DNA from: Triticum aestivum
Lineage: Eukaryota > Streptophyta > Magnoliopsida > Poales > Poaceae
NCBI RefSeq assembly: GCF_018294505.1
Contig: NC_057803.1
Span: 683,367,521-683,431,520, forward strand
DNA length: 64,000 bases
Reading direction: 5' to 3'
In this document: positions 1-10,768 of the stretch, piece after piece
Layout of the letters: every line of letters begins with the position of its first letter
Numbering within the stretch: position 1 is the stretch's first letter
Translations under genes and position numbers: made by a program
The notes under the pieces: generated by a model
What the model saw: the letters and a program-made list of their open reading frames with translations, nothing else
Databases searched by the model: none
Told to the model about the DNA's origin: nothing

Positions 1-1569
1 AAATCACTGGAGATCCTAGCACCAAACGGACGGCACCTCCACGTTCAACACACGTATGGAACAGCCACGTCTCCTCCTTCTTGATCCAGCAAGGGGGAAG
101 GAGAGATTGAGGGAGATGGCACCAGCAGCAGCACGACGGCGTGGTGTTGATGCAGCTGCAGTACTCCGGCAGGGCTTCGCCAAGCACTATGGAGGAGGAG
201 GAGGAGTTGGAGAGGGAGAGGGAGGCACCAAAGGCAAGGGGTAAGAAGTCCTCCATCTCCCCACTATATATACGAGGGCCAAGGGGGGGGGGCGCTGGCC
301 CTAGGAGATCTAATCTCCTAGGGGGGTGTGGCCAAGGGGGAGGAATCCCTCCTCCCCAAGGCACCTAGGAGGTGCCTTCCCCTCCTAGGACTCTTCCTCC
401 TTGAAACCCTAGGCGCATGGGCCTCTTGGGGCTGGTGCCCTTGGCCCATGTAGGCCAAGGTGCACCCCCTACAGCCCATGTGGCCCCCCGGGACAGGTGG
501 CCCCACCTGGTGGACCCCCGGGACCCTTCCGGTGGTCCTGGTACAATACCGATGACCCCGAAACTTGTCCCGATGGCCGAAACAGGACTTCCCATATATA
601 AATCTTTACCTCCGGACCATTCCGGAACTCCTCGTGACATCCGGGATCTCATCCGGGACTCCGAACAACATTCAGGTTACTGCATATACATATCCCTACA
701 ACCCTAGCGTCACCGAACCTTAAGTGTGTAGACCCTACGGGTTCGGGAGACATGGAGACATAACCGAGATCGCTCTCCGGTCAATAACCAACAGCGGGAT
801 CTGGATACCCATGTTGGCTCCCACATGCTCCTCGATGATCTCATCGGATGAACCACGATGTCGAGGATTCAAACAACCCCGTATACAATTCCCTTTGTCA
901 ATCGGTATGTTACTTGCCCGAGATCCGATCATCGGTATCCCAATACCTCGTTCAATCTCGTTACCGGCAAGTCACTTTACTCGTACCGTAATGCATGATC
1001 CCGTGACCAGACACTTGGTCACTTTGAGCTCATTATGATGATGCATTACCGAGTGGGCCCAGTGATACCTCTCCGTCATACGGAGTGACAAATCCCAGTC
1101 TTGATCCATGTCAACCCAACAGACACTTTCGGAGATACCCGTAGCATACCTTTATAGTCACCCAGTTACGTTGTGACGTTTGGCACACCCAAAGCACTCC
1201 TACGGTATCCGGGAGTTACACGATCTCATGGTCTAAGGAAAAGATACTTGACATTGTGAAAACTCTAGCAAATGAACTATACGTTCTTGTGCTATGTTTA
1301 GGATTGGGTCTTGTCCATCAGATCATTCTCCTAATGATGTGACCCTGTTATCAATGACATCCAATGTCCATAGTCAGGAAACCATGACTATCTGTTGACC
1401 AACGAGCTAGTCAACTAGAGGCTTACTAGGGACATGTTGGTGTCTATTATTCACACATGTATTACGATTTCCGGATAACACAATTATAGCATGAATAAAG
1501 ACAATTATCATGAACAAGGAAATATAATAATAAAGCTTTTATTATTGCCTCTAGGGCATATTTCCAACA
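1..1569 (-). repeat. 3' LTR of element A (partial)
   Basis: This matches 6835-8403 end to end with no net length change. It ends with the LTR tip CATATTTCCAACA and is followed directly by the polypurine tract. The first roughly 164 bp of the plus-strand left end, which is the LTR 3' end, are outside the window. Short open frames here are also found in the other LTR copies and are not genes. Confidence 0.92.
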
Positions 1570-1580
1570 GTCTCCCACTT
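1570..1580 (-). other. Polypurine tract of element A
   Basis: On the minus strand this reads AAGTGGGAGAC directly before the 3' LTR, the usual plus-strand priming site of the BARE/Angela/WIS group. The same 11 bases occur next to the 3' LTRs of elements B, C and D. Confidence 0.8.
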
Positions 1581-1601
1581 GCACTAGAGTCAATAATCTA
1601 G

Positions 1602-2567
1602 TTACATTGTGATGAATCGGACACCCATGGAATTCTGGTGTTGATCATGTTTTGCTCTAGGGAGAGGTTTAGTCAACGGATCTGCTACATTCAGGTCCGT
1701 ATGTACTTTACAAATATCTATGTCTCCATCTTGAACATTTTCACGAATGGAGTTGAAGCGACGCTTGATGTGCCTTGTCTTCTTGTGAAACCTGGACTCC
1801 TTGGCAAGTGCAATAGCTCCAGTGTTGTCACAGAACAGCTTGATCGGCCCCGACGCATTGGGTATGACTCCTAGGTCGGTGATGAACTCCTTCACCCAAA
1901 TTGCTTCATGTGCTGCCTCCGAGGCTGCCATGTACTTCGCTTCACATGTAGATCCCGCCACGACGCTCTGCTTGCAACTGCACCAGCTTACTGCCCAACC
2001 ATTCAAAATATACATGTATCCGGTTTGTGACTTTGAGTCATCCAGATCTGTGTCGAAGCTAGCGTCGACGTAACCCTTTACGACGAGCTCTTCGTCACCT
2101 CCATAAATGAGAAACATTTCCTTTGTCCTTTTCAGGTACTTCAGGATATTCTTGACCGCTGTCCAGTGTTCCTTGCCGGGATTACTTTGGTATCTTCCTA
2201 CCAAACTTACGGCAAGGTTTACATCAGGTCTGGTACACAACATGGCATACATAATAGAACCTATGGCTGAGGCATAGGGGATGACACTCATCTCTTCTAT
2301 ATCTTCTGCCGTGGTCGGACATTGAGCCGAGCTCAATTTCACACCTTGTAACACAGGCAAGAACCCCTTCTTAGAATGATCCATATTGAATTTCTTCAAT
2401 ATCTTGTCAAGGTATGTGCTTTGTGAAAGACCTATGAGGCGTCTTGATCTATCTCTGTAGATCTTGATGCCTAATATATAAGCAGCTTCTCCAAGGTCCT
2501 TCATTGAAAAACTCTTATTCAAGTAGGCCTTGATGCTGTCCAAGAGTTCTATATCATTTCCCATCAA
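1602..2567 (-). pseudogene. Element A polyprotein, third segment: end of RT and RNase H
   Basis: This open segment begins just after the RT catalytic YVDD motif and runs to the natural polyprotein stop, with a C-terminus close to those of elements B and D. It carries the Copia RNase H region: the first Asp in GYVDASFD, a CEAKYMA segment, the CDNTGA segment, and the KVHTDLNVADPLTKP end motif. It is out of frame with the upstream segment. Compared with the intact relative at 56734-60720, one base is missing from a T run near 2567. The Met at the start of this frame is therefore not a real start. Non-functional as a separate gene. Confidence 0.88.
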
Positions 2568-4786
2568 AGTATGTCATCTACATATAATATGAGAAATGCT
2601 ACAGAGCTCCCACTCACTTTCTTGTAAACACAGGCTTCTCCATAAGTCTGTGTAAACCCAAACGCTTTGATCATCTCATCAAAGCGAATGTTCCAACTCC
2701 GAGATGCTTGCACCAGCCCATAAATTGAGCGTTGGAGCTTGCACACCTTGTCAGCATTCTTAGGATCGACAAAACCTTCCGGCTGCATCATATACAATTC
2801 TTCCTTAAGGAAACCATTAAGGAATGCCGTTTTGACGTCCATTTGCCATATCTCATAATCGTAGAATGCGGCAATTGCTAACATGATTCGGACGAACTTC
2901 AGCTTCACTACCGGTGAGAAAGTCTCATCGTAGTCAACCCCTTGAACTTGTCGATAACCCTTAGCGACAAGTCGAGCTTTATAGATGGTCACATTACCAT
3001 CCGCGTCTGTCTTCTTCTTAAAGATCCATTTATTTTCTATGGCTCGCCGTTCAACGGGCAAGTCAGTCAAAGTCCATACTTCGTTTTCATACATGGATCC
3101 TATCTCAGATTTCATGGCTTCTAGCCATTTGTCGGAATCCGGGCCCGCCATCGCTTCTTCATAGTTCGAAGGTTCACCGTTGTCTAACAACATGATTTCC
3201 AATATAGGGTTGCCGTACCACTCTGGTGCGGAACGTGTCCTTGTGGACCTTCGGATTTCAGTAGGAGCTTGATCATAAGTATCTTGATCATCATCATTAA
3301 CTTTCTCTCTAGTCGGTGCAGGCACCTCAGAAACATTTTCCTTAGTTGCGCCATTTTCCGGTTCAAGAGGTAATACTTCATCAAGTTCTACTTTCCTCCC
3401 ACTTACTTCTTCCGAGAGAAACTCCTTCTCTAGAAAGGACCCATTCTTGGCAACAAAGATCTTGCCTTCGGATCTGAGGTAGAAGGTATACCCAATAGTT
3501 TCTTTAGGGTATCCTATGAAGACGCATTTTTCCGATTTGGGTTCGAGCTTTTCAGGTTGAAGTTTCCTGACATAAGCATCGCATCCCCAAACTTTTAGAA
3601 ACGACAGCTTAGGTTTCTTCCCAAACCATAATTCAAACGGTGTCGTCTCAAAGGATTTCGACGGTGCCCTATTTAAAGTGAATGCGGCAGTCTCTAAAGC
3701 ATAGCCCCAAAAAGATAGTGGTAAATCGGCAAGAGACATCATAGATCGCACCATATCTAATAGAGTGCGATTACGACGTTCGGACACACCATTACGCTGA
3801 GGTGTTCCAGGCGGCGTGAGTTGTGAAACTATTCCACATTTTCTTAAGTGTGTACCAAACTCATGACTCAAGTTTTCTCCTCCACGATCTGATCGTAGGA
3901 ACTTGATTTTCCTGTCACGTTGATTCTCAACCTCACTCTGAAATTCCTTGAACTTTTCAAAGGTTTCAGACTTGTGTTTCATTAAGTAGACATACCCATA
4001 TCTACTCAAGTCATCAATGAGGGTGAGAACATAACGATAGCCACCGCGAGCCTCAACACTCATTGGACCGCACACATCAGTATGTATGATTTCCAATAAG
4101 TTGGTTGCTCGCTCCATTGTTCCTGAGAACGGAGTCTTGGTCATTTTTCCCATGAGGCATGGTTCGCACGTGTCAAATGATTCATAATCAAGAGACTCTA
4201 AAAGTCCATCTGCATGGAGCTTCTTCATGCGTTTGACACCTATGTGACCAAGGCGGCAGTGCCACAAGTATGTGGGACTATCGTTATCAACCTTACATCT
4301 TTTGGTTTTCACACTATGAACATGTGTAGTATTACGTTCGAGGAAGAATAAACCATTCACCATCGGAGCATGACCATAAAACATATCTCTCATATAAATA
4401 GAACAACCATTATTCTCGGATTTAAATGAGTAGCCATCTCGAATTAAACGAGATCCCGATACAATGTTCATGCTCAAAGCTGGCACTAAATAACAATTAT
4501 TGAGGTTTAAAACTAATCCCGTAGGTAAATGTAGAGGTAGCGTGCCGACGGCGATCACATTGACCTTGGAACCATTCCCGACGCGCATCGTCACCTCGTC
4601 CTTTGCCAGTCTCCGCTTATTCCGCAGCTCCTGCTTTGAGTTACAAATGTGAGCAACTGCACCGGTATCAAATACCCAGGAGCTACTACGAGTACTGGTA
4701 AGGTACACATCAATTACATGTATATCACATATACCTTTTGTTTTGCCGGCCTTCTTGTCCGCTAAGTATTTGGGGCAGTTCCGCTT
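2564..4786 (-). pseudogene. Element A polyprotein, second segment: protease, integrase, RT
   Basis: This is the same frame as the gag segment, continuing after an in-frame TAG. In order it shows the aspartic protease signature WVFDTGAVAH, the gag-pre-integrase zinc-binding region (WHCRLGH ... CEPCLMGK), and an integrase core. The integrase acidic residues lie in IHTDVCGP, RSDRGGEN and GVSERRN. Reverse transcriptase follows, with IWQMDVKTAFLNG and YVDD at 2573-2584. Just past YVDD a one-base loss creates TGA at 2564-2566. The product would cut the polyprotein, integrate cDNA and copy RNA in the cytoplasmic particle, but this copy is split. The first Met (4708) is internal. Confidence 0.9.
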
Positions 4787-5572
4787 CTAGTGACCACTTT
4801 CCTTGCAATAAAAGCACTCAGTCTCGGGCTTGGGTCCATTCTTTGGCTTCTTCCCGGCAGCTTGCTTGCCGGGCGCGGCAACTCCCTTGCCGTCCTTCTT
4901 GAAGTTCTTTTTACCCTTGCCCTTCTTGAACTTAGTGGTTTTATTGACCATCAACACTTGATGTTCCTTCTTGACTTCTACCTCTGCTGATTTCAGCATA
5001 GCAAATACTTCAGGAATGGTCTTTTCCATCCCCTGCATATTGAAGTTCATCACAAAGCTCTTGTAGCTTGGTAGAAGCGACTGGAGGATTCTGTCAATGA
5101 CCACGTCATCCGGGAGATTAACTCCCAGCTGAGTCAAGCGGTTATGTAACCCAGACATAGTGAGTATGTGCTCACTGACAGAACTATTTTCCTCCATCTT
5201 ACAGCTGAAGAATTTGTCGGAGACTTCATATCTCTCAACCCGGGCATGAGCTTGGAAAACCATTTTCAGCTCTTTGAACATCTCATATGCTCCGTGTCTC
5301 TCAAAACGCTTTTGGAGCCCCGGCTCTAAGCTGTAAAGCATGACGCACTGAACGAGGGAGTAGTCATCGGTACGTGCCTGCCAAGCGTTCATAACGTCTT
5401 GTTCTGCAGGGAGAACAGGTGTGTCACCCAGCGGTGCTTGTAGGACATAATCTTTCTTGGCAGCTATGAGGATGATCCTCAGGTTCCGGACCCAGTCCGT
5501 ATAGTTGCTGCCATCATCTTTCAGCTTGGTTTTCTCTAGGAACGCGTTGAAGTTGAGGACTACGTTGGCCAT
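4787..5572 (-). pseudogene. Element A polyprotein, first segment: gag capsid and broken zinc knuckle
   Basis: The start ATG at 5572 lies at the same place as in relatives B and D, after a leader of about 1.1 kb. The protein has the Copia-type capsid region (DDGSNYTDWVRNLRI near residue 18, SEHILTMSGL near 135). A Lys-rich stretch follows, then the start of a CX2CX4HX4C zinc knuckle (CFYCKESGH). The frame ends in TAG at 4787-4789, where relatives have TGG, so the knuckle loses its last Cys and gag is cut from pol. The change is G to A on the coding strand. Confidence 0.9.
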
Positions 5573-6656
5573 TTGATCTACAAGACATATTGTAAAGATT
5601 TTAGACTAAGTTCATGATAATTAAGTTCATCTAATCAAATTATAATGAACTCCCACTTAGATAGACATCCCTCTTCTAGTCATCTAAGTATAACCTGATC
5701 CGAGTCAACTAGGCCGTATCCGATCATCACGTGAGACGGATTAGTCAACATCGGTGAACATCTTCATGTTGATCGTATCTTCTATACGACTCATGCTCGA
5801 CCTTTCGGTCTTCTGTGTTCCGAGGCCATGTCTATGCACATGCTAGGCTCGTCAAGTGAACCTAAGTGTTTGCATGTGTAAATCTGTCTTACACCCGTTG
5901 TATGTGAACACTGGAATCTATCACACCCGATCATCACGTGATGCTTAGAAACGAACGAGCTGTCGCAACGGTGCATAGTTAGGGGAAACACTTCTTGAAA
6001 TTTTTATGAGGGATCATCTTATTTACTACCGTCGTTCTAAGTAAACAAGATGCAAAACATGATAAACATCACATGCAATCAAATAACAATAGTGACATGA
6101 TATGGCCAATATCACATAGCTCCTTTGATCTCCATCTTGGGGCTCCATGATCATCTTGTCACCGTCATACTCATCGACATGTAAGTTGTGATTCCTATTA
6201 CAATAGCATGAACATCTCATACATCACATATAGATCATTCATCATTCATCACAACTTTGGCCATATCATATCACAAAGCACTTGCTGCAAAAACAAGTTA
6301 GACGTCCTCTAATTGTTGTTGCAAGTTTTACGTGGCTGAAGTAGGGTTCTAGCAAGAACGTTTTCTTACCTACGTGACTTGTCAACTTCTATTTACCCTT
6401 CATAAGGACCCTTTTCATCAAATCCGCTCCAACTAAAGTAGGAGAGACAGACACCTGCCAGCCACCTTATGCAACTAGTGCATGTTAGTCGGTGGAACCG
6501 GTCTCACGTAAGCATACGTGTAAGGTTGGTCTGGGCCGCTTCATCCCACAATACCGTTGAAGCAAGATAAGACTAATAGCGGCAAGAAAGTTGACAACAT
6601 CTACGCCCACAACAAATTGTGTTCTACTCGCGCAAGAGGAACTACGCATAGACCTA
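5573..6656 (-). other. 5' untranslated leader of element A
   Basis: About 1.1 kb lies between the primer-binding site and the gag start. It has no open frame that is conserved in the other copies. Parts of it are recognisably shared with the leader of element C (52396-53669) and more distantly with those of B and D. This region would hold packaging and dimerisation signals, which I cannot pinpoint. Confidence 0.6.
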
Positions 6657-6669
6657 GCTCATGATGCCA
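6657..6669 (-). other. Primer-binding site of element A (variant)
   Basis: On the minus strand this reads TGGCATCATGAGC, one base inside the 5' LTR. Elements B and D carry the standard initiator-Met tRNA complement TGGTATCAGAGCC at the same place. Element A therefore differs by a T-to-C change and one inserted T. Element C has exactly the same variant. Confidence 0.7.
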
Positions 6670-6670
6670 C

Positions 6671-8403
6671 TGTTGGGGAACGTTGCAGAAAACAAAAAAA
6701 ATTCCTACGGTTTCACCAAGATCCATCTATGAGTTCATCAAGAAACGAGTGATTAGATGCATCTACGTACCTTGTAGATTGCGAGCGGAAGCGTTCAAAG
6801 AACGGGGATGAGGTAGTCGTACACGACGTGATCCAAATCACCGGAGATCCTAGCACCGAACGGACGGCACCTCCGCGTTCAACACACGTACAGAACAGCC
6901 ACGTCTCCTCCTTCTTGATCCAGCAAGGGGGAAGGAGAGATTGAGGGAGATGGCACCAGCAGCAGCACGATGGCATGGTGTTGATGAAGTTGCAGTACTT
7001 CGGCAGGGCTTCGCCAAGCACTATGGAGGAGGAGGAGGAGTTGGAGAGGGAGAGGGAGGCACCAAAGGCAAGGGGTAAGAATTCCTCCATCTCCCCACTA
7101 TATATAGGAGGGACAAGGGGGGGGGGGCGCCGGCCCTAGGAGATCTAATCTCCTAGGGGGTGCGGCCAAGGGGGAGGAATCCCTCCTCCCCAAGGCACCT
7201 AGGAGGTGCCTTCCCCTCCTAGGACTCTTCCTCCTTGAAACCCTAGGCGCATGGGCCTCTTGGGGCTGGTTCCCTTGGCCCATGTAGGCCAAGGTGCACC
7301 CCCTACAGCCCATGTGCCCCCCCGGGACAGGTGGCCCCACCCGGTGGACCCCCGGGACCCTTCCGGTGGTCCCGGTACAATACCGATGACCCCGAAACTT
7401 GTCCCGATGGCCGAAACAGGACTTCCCATATATAAATCTTTACCTCCGGACCATTCCGGAACTCCTCGTGATGTCCGGGATCTCATCCGGGACTCCGAAC
7501 AACATTCGGGTTACTGCTTATACATATCCCTACAACCCTAGCGTCACCGAACCTTAAGTGTGTAGACCCTACGGGTTCGGGAGACATGCAGATATAACCG
7601 AGATCGCTCTCCGGTCAATAACCAACAGCGGGATCTGGATACCCATGTTGGCTCCCACATGCTCCTCGATGATCTCATCGGATGAACCATGATGTCGAGG
7701 ATTCAAACAACCCCGTATACAATTCCCTTTGTCAATCAGTATGTTACTTGCCCGAGATCCGATCGTCGGTATCCCAATACCTTGTTCAATCTCGTTACCG
7801 GCAAGTCACTTTACTCGTACTGTAATGCATGATCCCGTGACCAGACACTTGGTCACTTTGAGCTCACTATGATGATGGATTACCGAGTGGACCCAGTGAT
7901 ACCTCTCCGTCATACGGAGTGACAAATCCCAGTCTTGATCCATGTCAACCCAACAGACACTTTCGGAGATACCCGTAGCATACCTTTATAGTCACCCAGT
8001 TACGTTGTGACGTTTGGCACACCCAAAGCACTCCTACGGTATCCGAGAGTTACACGATCTCATGGTCTAAGGAAAAGATACTTGACATTGGAAAAACTCT
8101 AGCCAATGAACTATACGATCTTGTGCTATGTTTAGGATTGGGTCTTGTCCATCACATCATTCTCCTAATGATGTGATCCCGTTATCAATGACATCCAATG
8201 TCCATAGTCAGGAAACCATGACTATCTGTTGATCAACGAGCTAGTCAACTAGAGGCTTACTAGGGACATGTTGGTGTCTATTATTCACACATGTATTACG
8301 ATTTCCGGATAACACAATTATAGCATGAATAAAGACAATTATCATGAACAAGGAAATATAATAATAAAGCTTTTATTATTGCCTCTAGGGCATATTTCCA
8401 ACA
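6671..8403 (-). repeat. 5' LTR of element A
   Basis: A 1733-bp repeat bounded by TG...CA (plus strand TGTTGGGGAACG ... TTTCCAACA). The right part matches 1-1569. It would supply promoter and polyadenylation functions for transcription on the minus strand. Confidence 0.92.
7098..7107 (-). promoter_or_regulatory. Putative TATA box in the 5' LTR of element A
   Basis: CTATATATAG sits between two GC-rich blocks in the part of the LTR upstream of the leader. The same motif is present in the other LTR of A and in both LTRs of C. Its position fits the LTR core promoter; the start site is inferred. Confidence 0.5.
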
Positions 8404-9532
8404 ACTTGTCGGTAACGAGATTGAACTAGGTATTGGATACCGACAATCGAATCTCGGGCAAGTAACATACCGATGGCAAAGGGAACAATGTATGTTTTTA
8501 TGCGGTCTGACCGATAACGATCTTCGTAGAATATGTAGGAGCCAATATGGGCATCCAGGTCCAGCTATTGGTTATTGACCGGAGACGTGTCTCGGTCATG
8601 TCTACATTGTTCTCGAACCCGTAGGGTCCGCATGCTTAAGGTTACGATGACAGTTATATTATGAGTTTATGCATTTTGATGTACCAAAGGTTTTTCGGAG
8701 TCCCGGATATGATCACGGACATGATGAGGAGTCTCGAAATGGTCGAGACATAAATATTGATATATTGAAAGCCTATGTTTGGATATCGGAAGTGTTCCGG
8801 GTGAAATCGGGATTTTACCGGAGTACCGGGAGGTTACCGGAACCCCCCGGGAGCTATATGGGCCTTAGTGGGATTTAGTGGAAAGGAGAAAGGGGCAGCC
8901 CAAGGTGGCTGTGCGCCTCCCCCCTTCCCCTAGTCCTAATAGGACTAGGAGAGGTGGCCGGGCCCCTCTCTCTCTTTCCCCCCCTCAAGGAATCCTATTC
9001 CAACTAGGATTGGGGGGGGGGGGGATCCTACTCCCGGAGGGAGTAGGACTCTCCTGGCGCTCCCTCCCTTGGCCGGCCAGCCTCCCCCCTCTAGTGCTTT
9101 ATATACTGAGGTAGAGGCACCCTAGAACAAACAAGTTGATCCACGTGATCTATTCATTAGCCGTGTGCGGTGCCCCCAGCCACCATATTCCTCGATAATA
9201 CTGTAGCGGAGTTTAGGCGAAGCCCTGCTGCTGTAGCGCATCAAGATCGTCACCACGCCGTCGTGCTGACGGAACTCTTCCCCGACACTTTGCTGGATCG
9301 GAGTCCGGGGATCGTCATCGAGCTGAACGTGTGCTCGAACTCGGAGGTGTCGTAGTTTCGGTGCTTGATCGGTTGGATCGTGAAGATGTACGACTACTTC
9401 CTCTACATTGCGTCAACGCTTCCGCAGTCGGTCTGCGTGGGTACGTAGACAACACTCTCCCCTCTCGTTGCTATGCATCACATGATCTTGCGTGTGCGTA
9501 GTAAATTTTTGAAATTACTACGTTACTCATCT
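8404..9532 (+). repeat. 5' LTR of element B (3' part only)
   Basis: This aligns with 15392-16514 of the 3' LTR. Differences include a longer G run near 9009-9023. It ends in CATCT where the 3' LTR ends in CATCA, so the terminal A is probably mutated. The PBS follows after one base. Confidence 0.9.
9097..9106 (+). promoter_or_regulatory. Putative TATA box in the 5' LTR of element B
   Basis: CTTTATATAC lies about 1.67 kb upstream of the gag start, in the downstream third of the LTR. The same ten bases occur at the matching place in the LTR of relative D (62385-62394, minus strand). The transcription start is inferred only. Confidence 0.5.
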
Positions 9533-9533
9533 G

Positions 9534-9546
9534 TGGTATCAGAGCC
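9534..9546 (+). other. Primer-binding site of element B (initiator Met tRNA)
   Basis: TGGTATCAGAGCC one base after the LTR is the standard complement of the plant initiator methionine tRNA 3' end used by BARE-type Copia elements. Confidence 0.9.
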
Positions 9547-10768
9547 TAGGTTATTTATGTTGATGTTATATTCATGAGTAGAACACAAGTGAGTTGTGGG
9601 CGATATAAGTCATACTGCCTACCAGCATGTCATACTTTGGTTCGGCGGCATTGTTGGACGAGACGACCCGGACCAACATTACGCGTATGCTTACGCGAGA
9701 CCGGTTCCCCCGACGTGCTTTGCACATAGGTGGCTTGCGGGCAACTGTCTCTCCAACTTTAGTTGAACCGAGTATGGCTACGCCCGGTCCTTGCGAAGGT
9801 TAAAACAGATTCTATTTGACAAACTATCGTTGTGGTTTTGATGCGTAGGTGAGATTGGTTCTTGCTTAAGCCCGTAGCAGCCACGTAAAACTTGCAACAA
9901 CAAAGTAGAGGACGTCTAACTTGTTTTTGCAGGGCATGTTGTGATGTGATATGGTCAAGGCATGATGCTAAATTTTATTGTATGAGATGATCATGTTTTG
10001 TAACCGAGTTATCGGCAACTGGCAGGAGCCATATGGTTGTCGCTTTATTGTATGCAATGCAATCGCGATGTAATGCTTTACTTTATTACTAAGCGGTAGT
10101 TGTAGTCGTAGAAGCATAAGATTGGCGAGACGAAAACGATGCTACAATGGAGATGAAGGTGTCGCACCGGTGACGATGGTGATCATGACGGTGCTTCAGA
10201 GATGGAGATCACAAGCACAAGATGATGATGGCCATATCATATCACTTATATTGATTGCATGTGATGTTTATCTTTTTAAGCATCTTATCTTGCTTTGATT
10301 GACGGTAGCATTATAAGATGATCTCTCACTAAATTATCAAGAAGTGTTCTCCCTGAGTATGCACCGTTGCCAAAGTTCGTCGTGCCCAGACACCACGTGA
10401 TGATCGGGTGTGATAAGCTCTACGTCCATCTACAATGGGTGCAAGCCAGTTTTGCACACGCAGAATAATCAGGTTAAACTTGACGAGCCTAGCATATGCA
10501 GATATGGCCTCGGAACACGGAGACCGAAAGGTCGAGCGTGAATCATATAGTAGATATGATCAACATAACGATGTTCACCATTGAAAACTACTCCATCTCA
10601 CGTGATGATCGGTTATGGTTTAGTTGATTTGGATCACGTAATCACTTAGAAGATTAGAGGGATGTCTATCTAAGTGGGAGTTCTTAAGTAATTTGATTAA
10701 TTGAACTTAAACTTATCATGAACTTAGTACCTGATAGTATCTTGCTTGTTTATGTTAATTGTAGATAG
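9547..10768 (+). other. 5' untranslated leader of element B
   Basis: About 1.2 kb of leader, matching the leader of element D (60721-61936) in reverse complement. I see no conserved open frame. Confidence 0.6.

Larger units (their letters stand above)
1..8403 (-). mobile_element. Copia LTR retrotransposon A, Angela-like (3' LTR clipped by window edge)
   Basis: Two long terminal repeats flank a Copia-ordered gag-protease-integrase-RT-RNase H region, all read on the minus strand. The 5' LTR is at 6671-8403 and the 3' LTR at 1-1569. Window base 1 aligns with 6835, so about 164 bp of the 3' LTR lies outside. The LTR start read on the minus strand (TGTTGGAAATATGCCC) is what I remember for the Angela family of Triticeae; the family name is from memory. 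By hand I count about 40 differences between the two LTRs over 1569 bp, mostly transitions. The element sits inside the LTR of element B: base 8404 continues B's 5' LTR at a point matching 15392, so the insertion is younger than B. Confidence 0.93.

Noticed and set aside
365..707. Pro/Gly-rich open frames on both strands (also at 7199-7541, 47126-47695, 53994-54416)
   Set aside because: They lie inside LTRs of Angela-like elements, recur in every LTR copy, overlap on both strands and have no conserved protein features.
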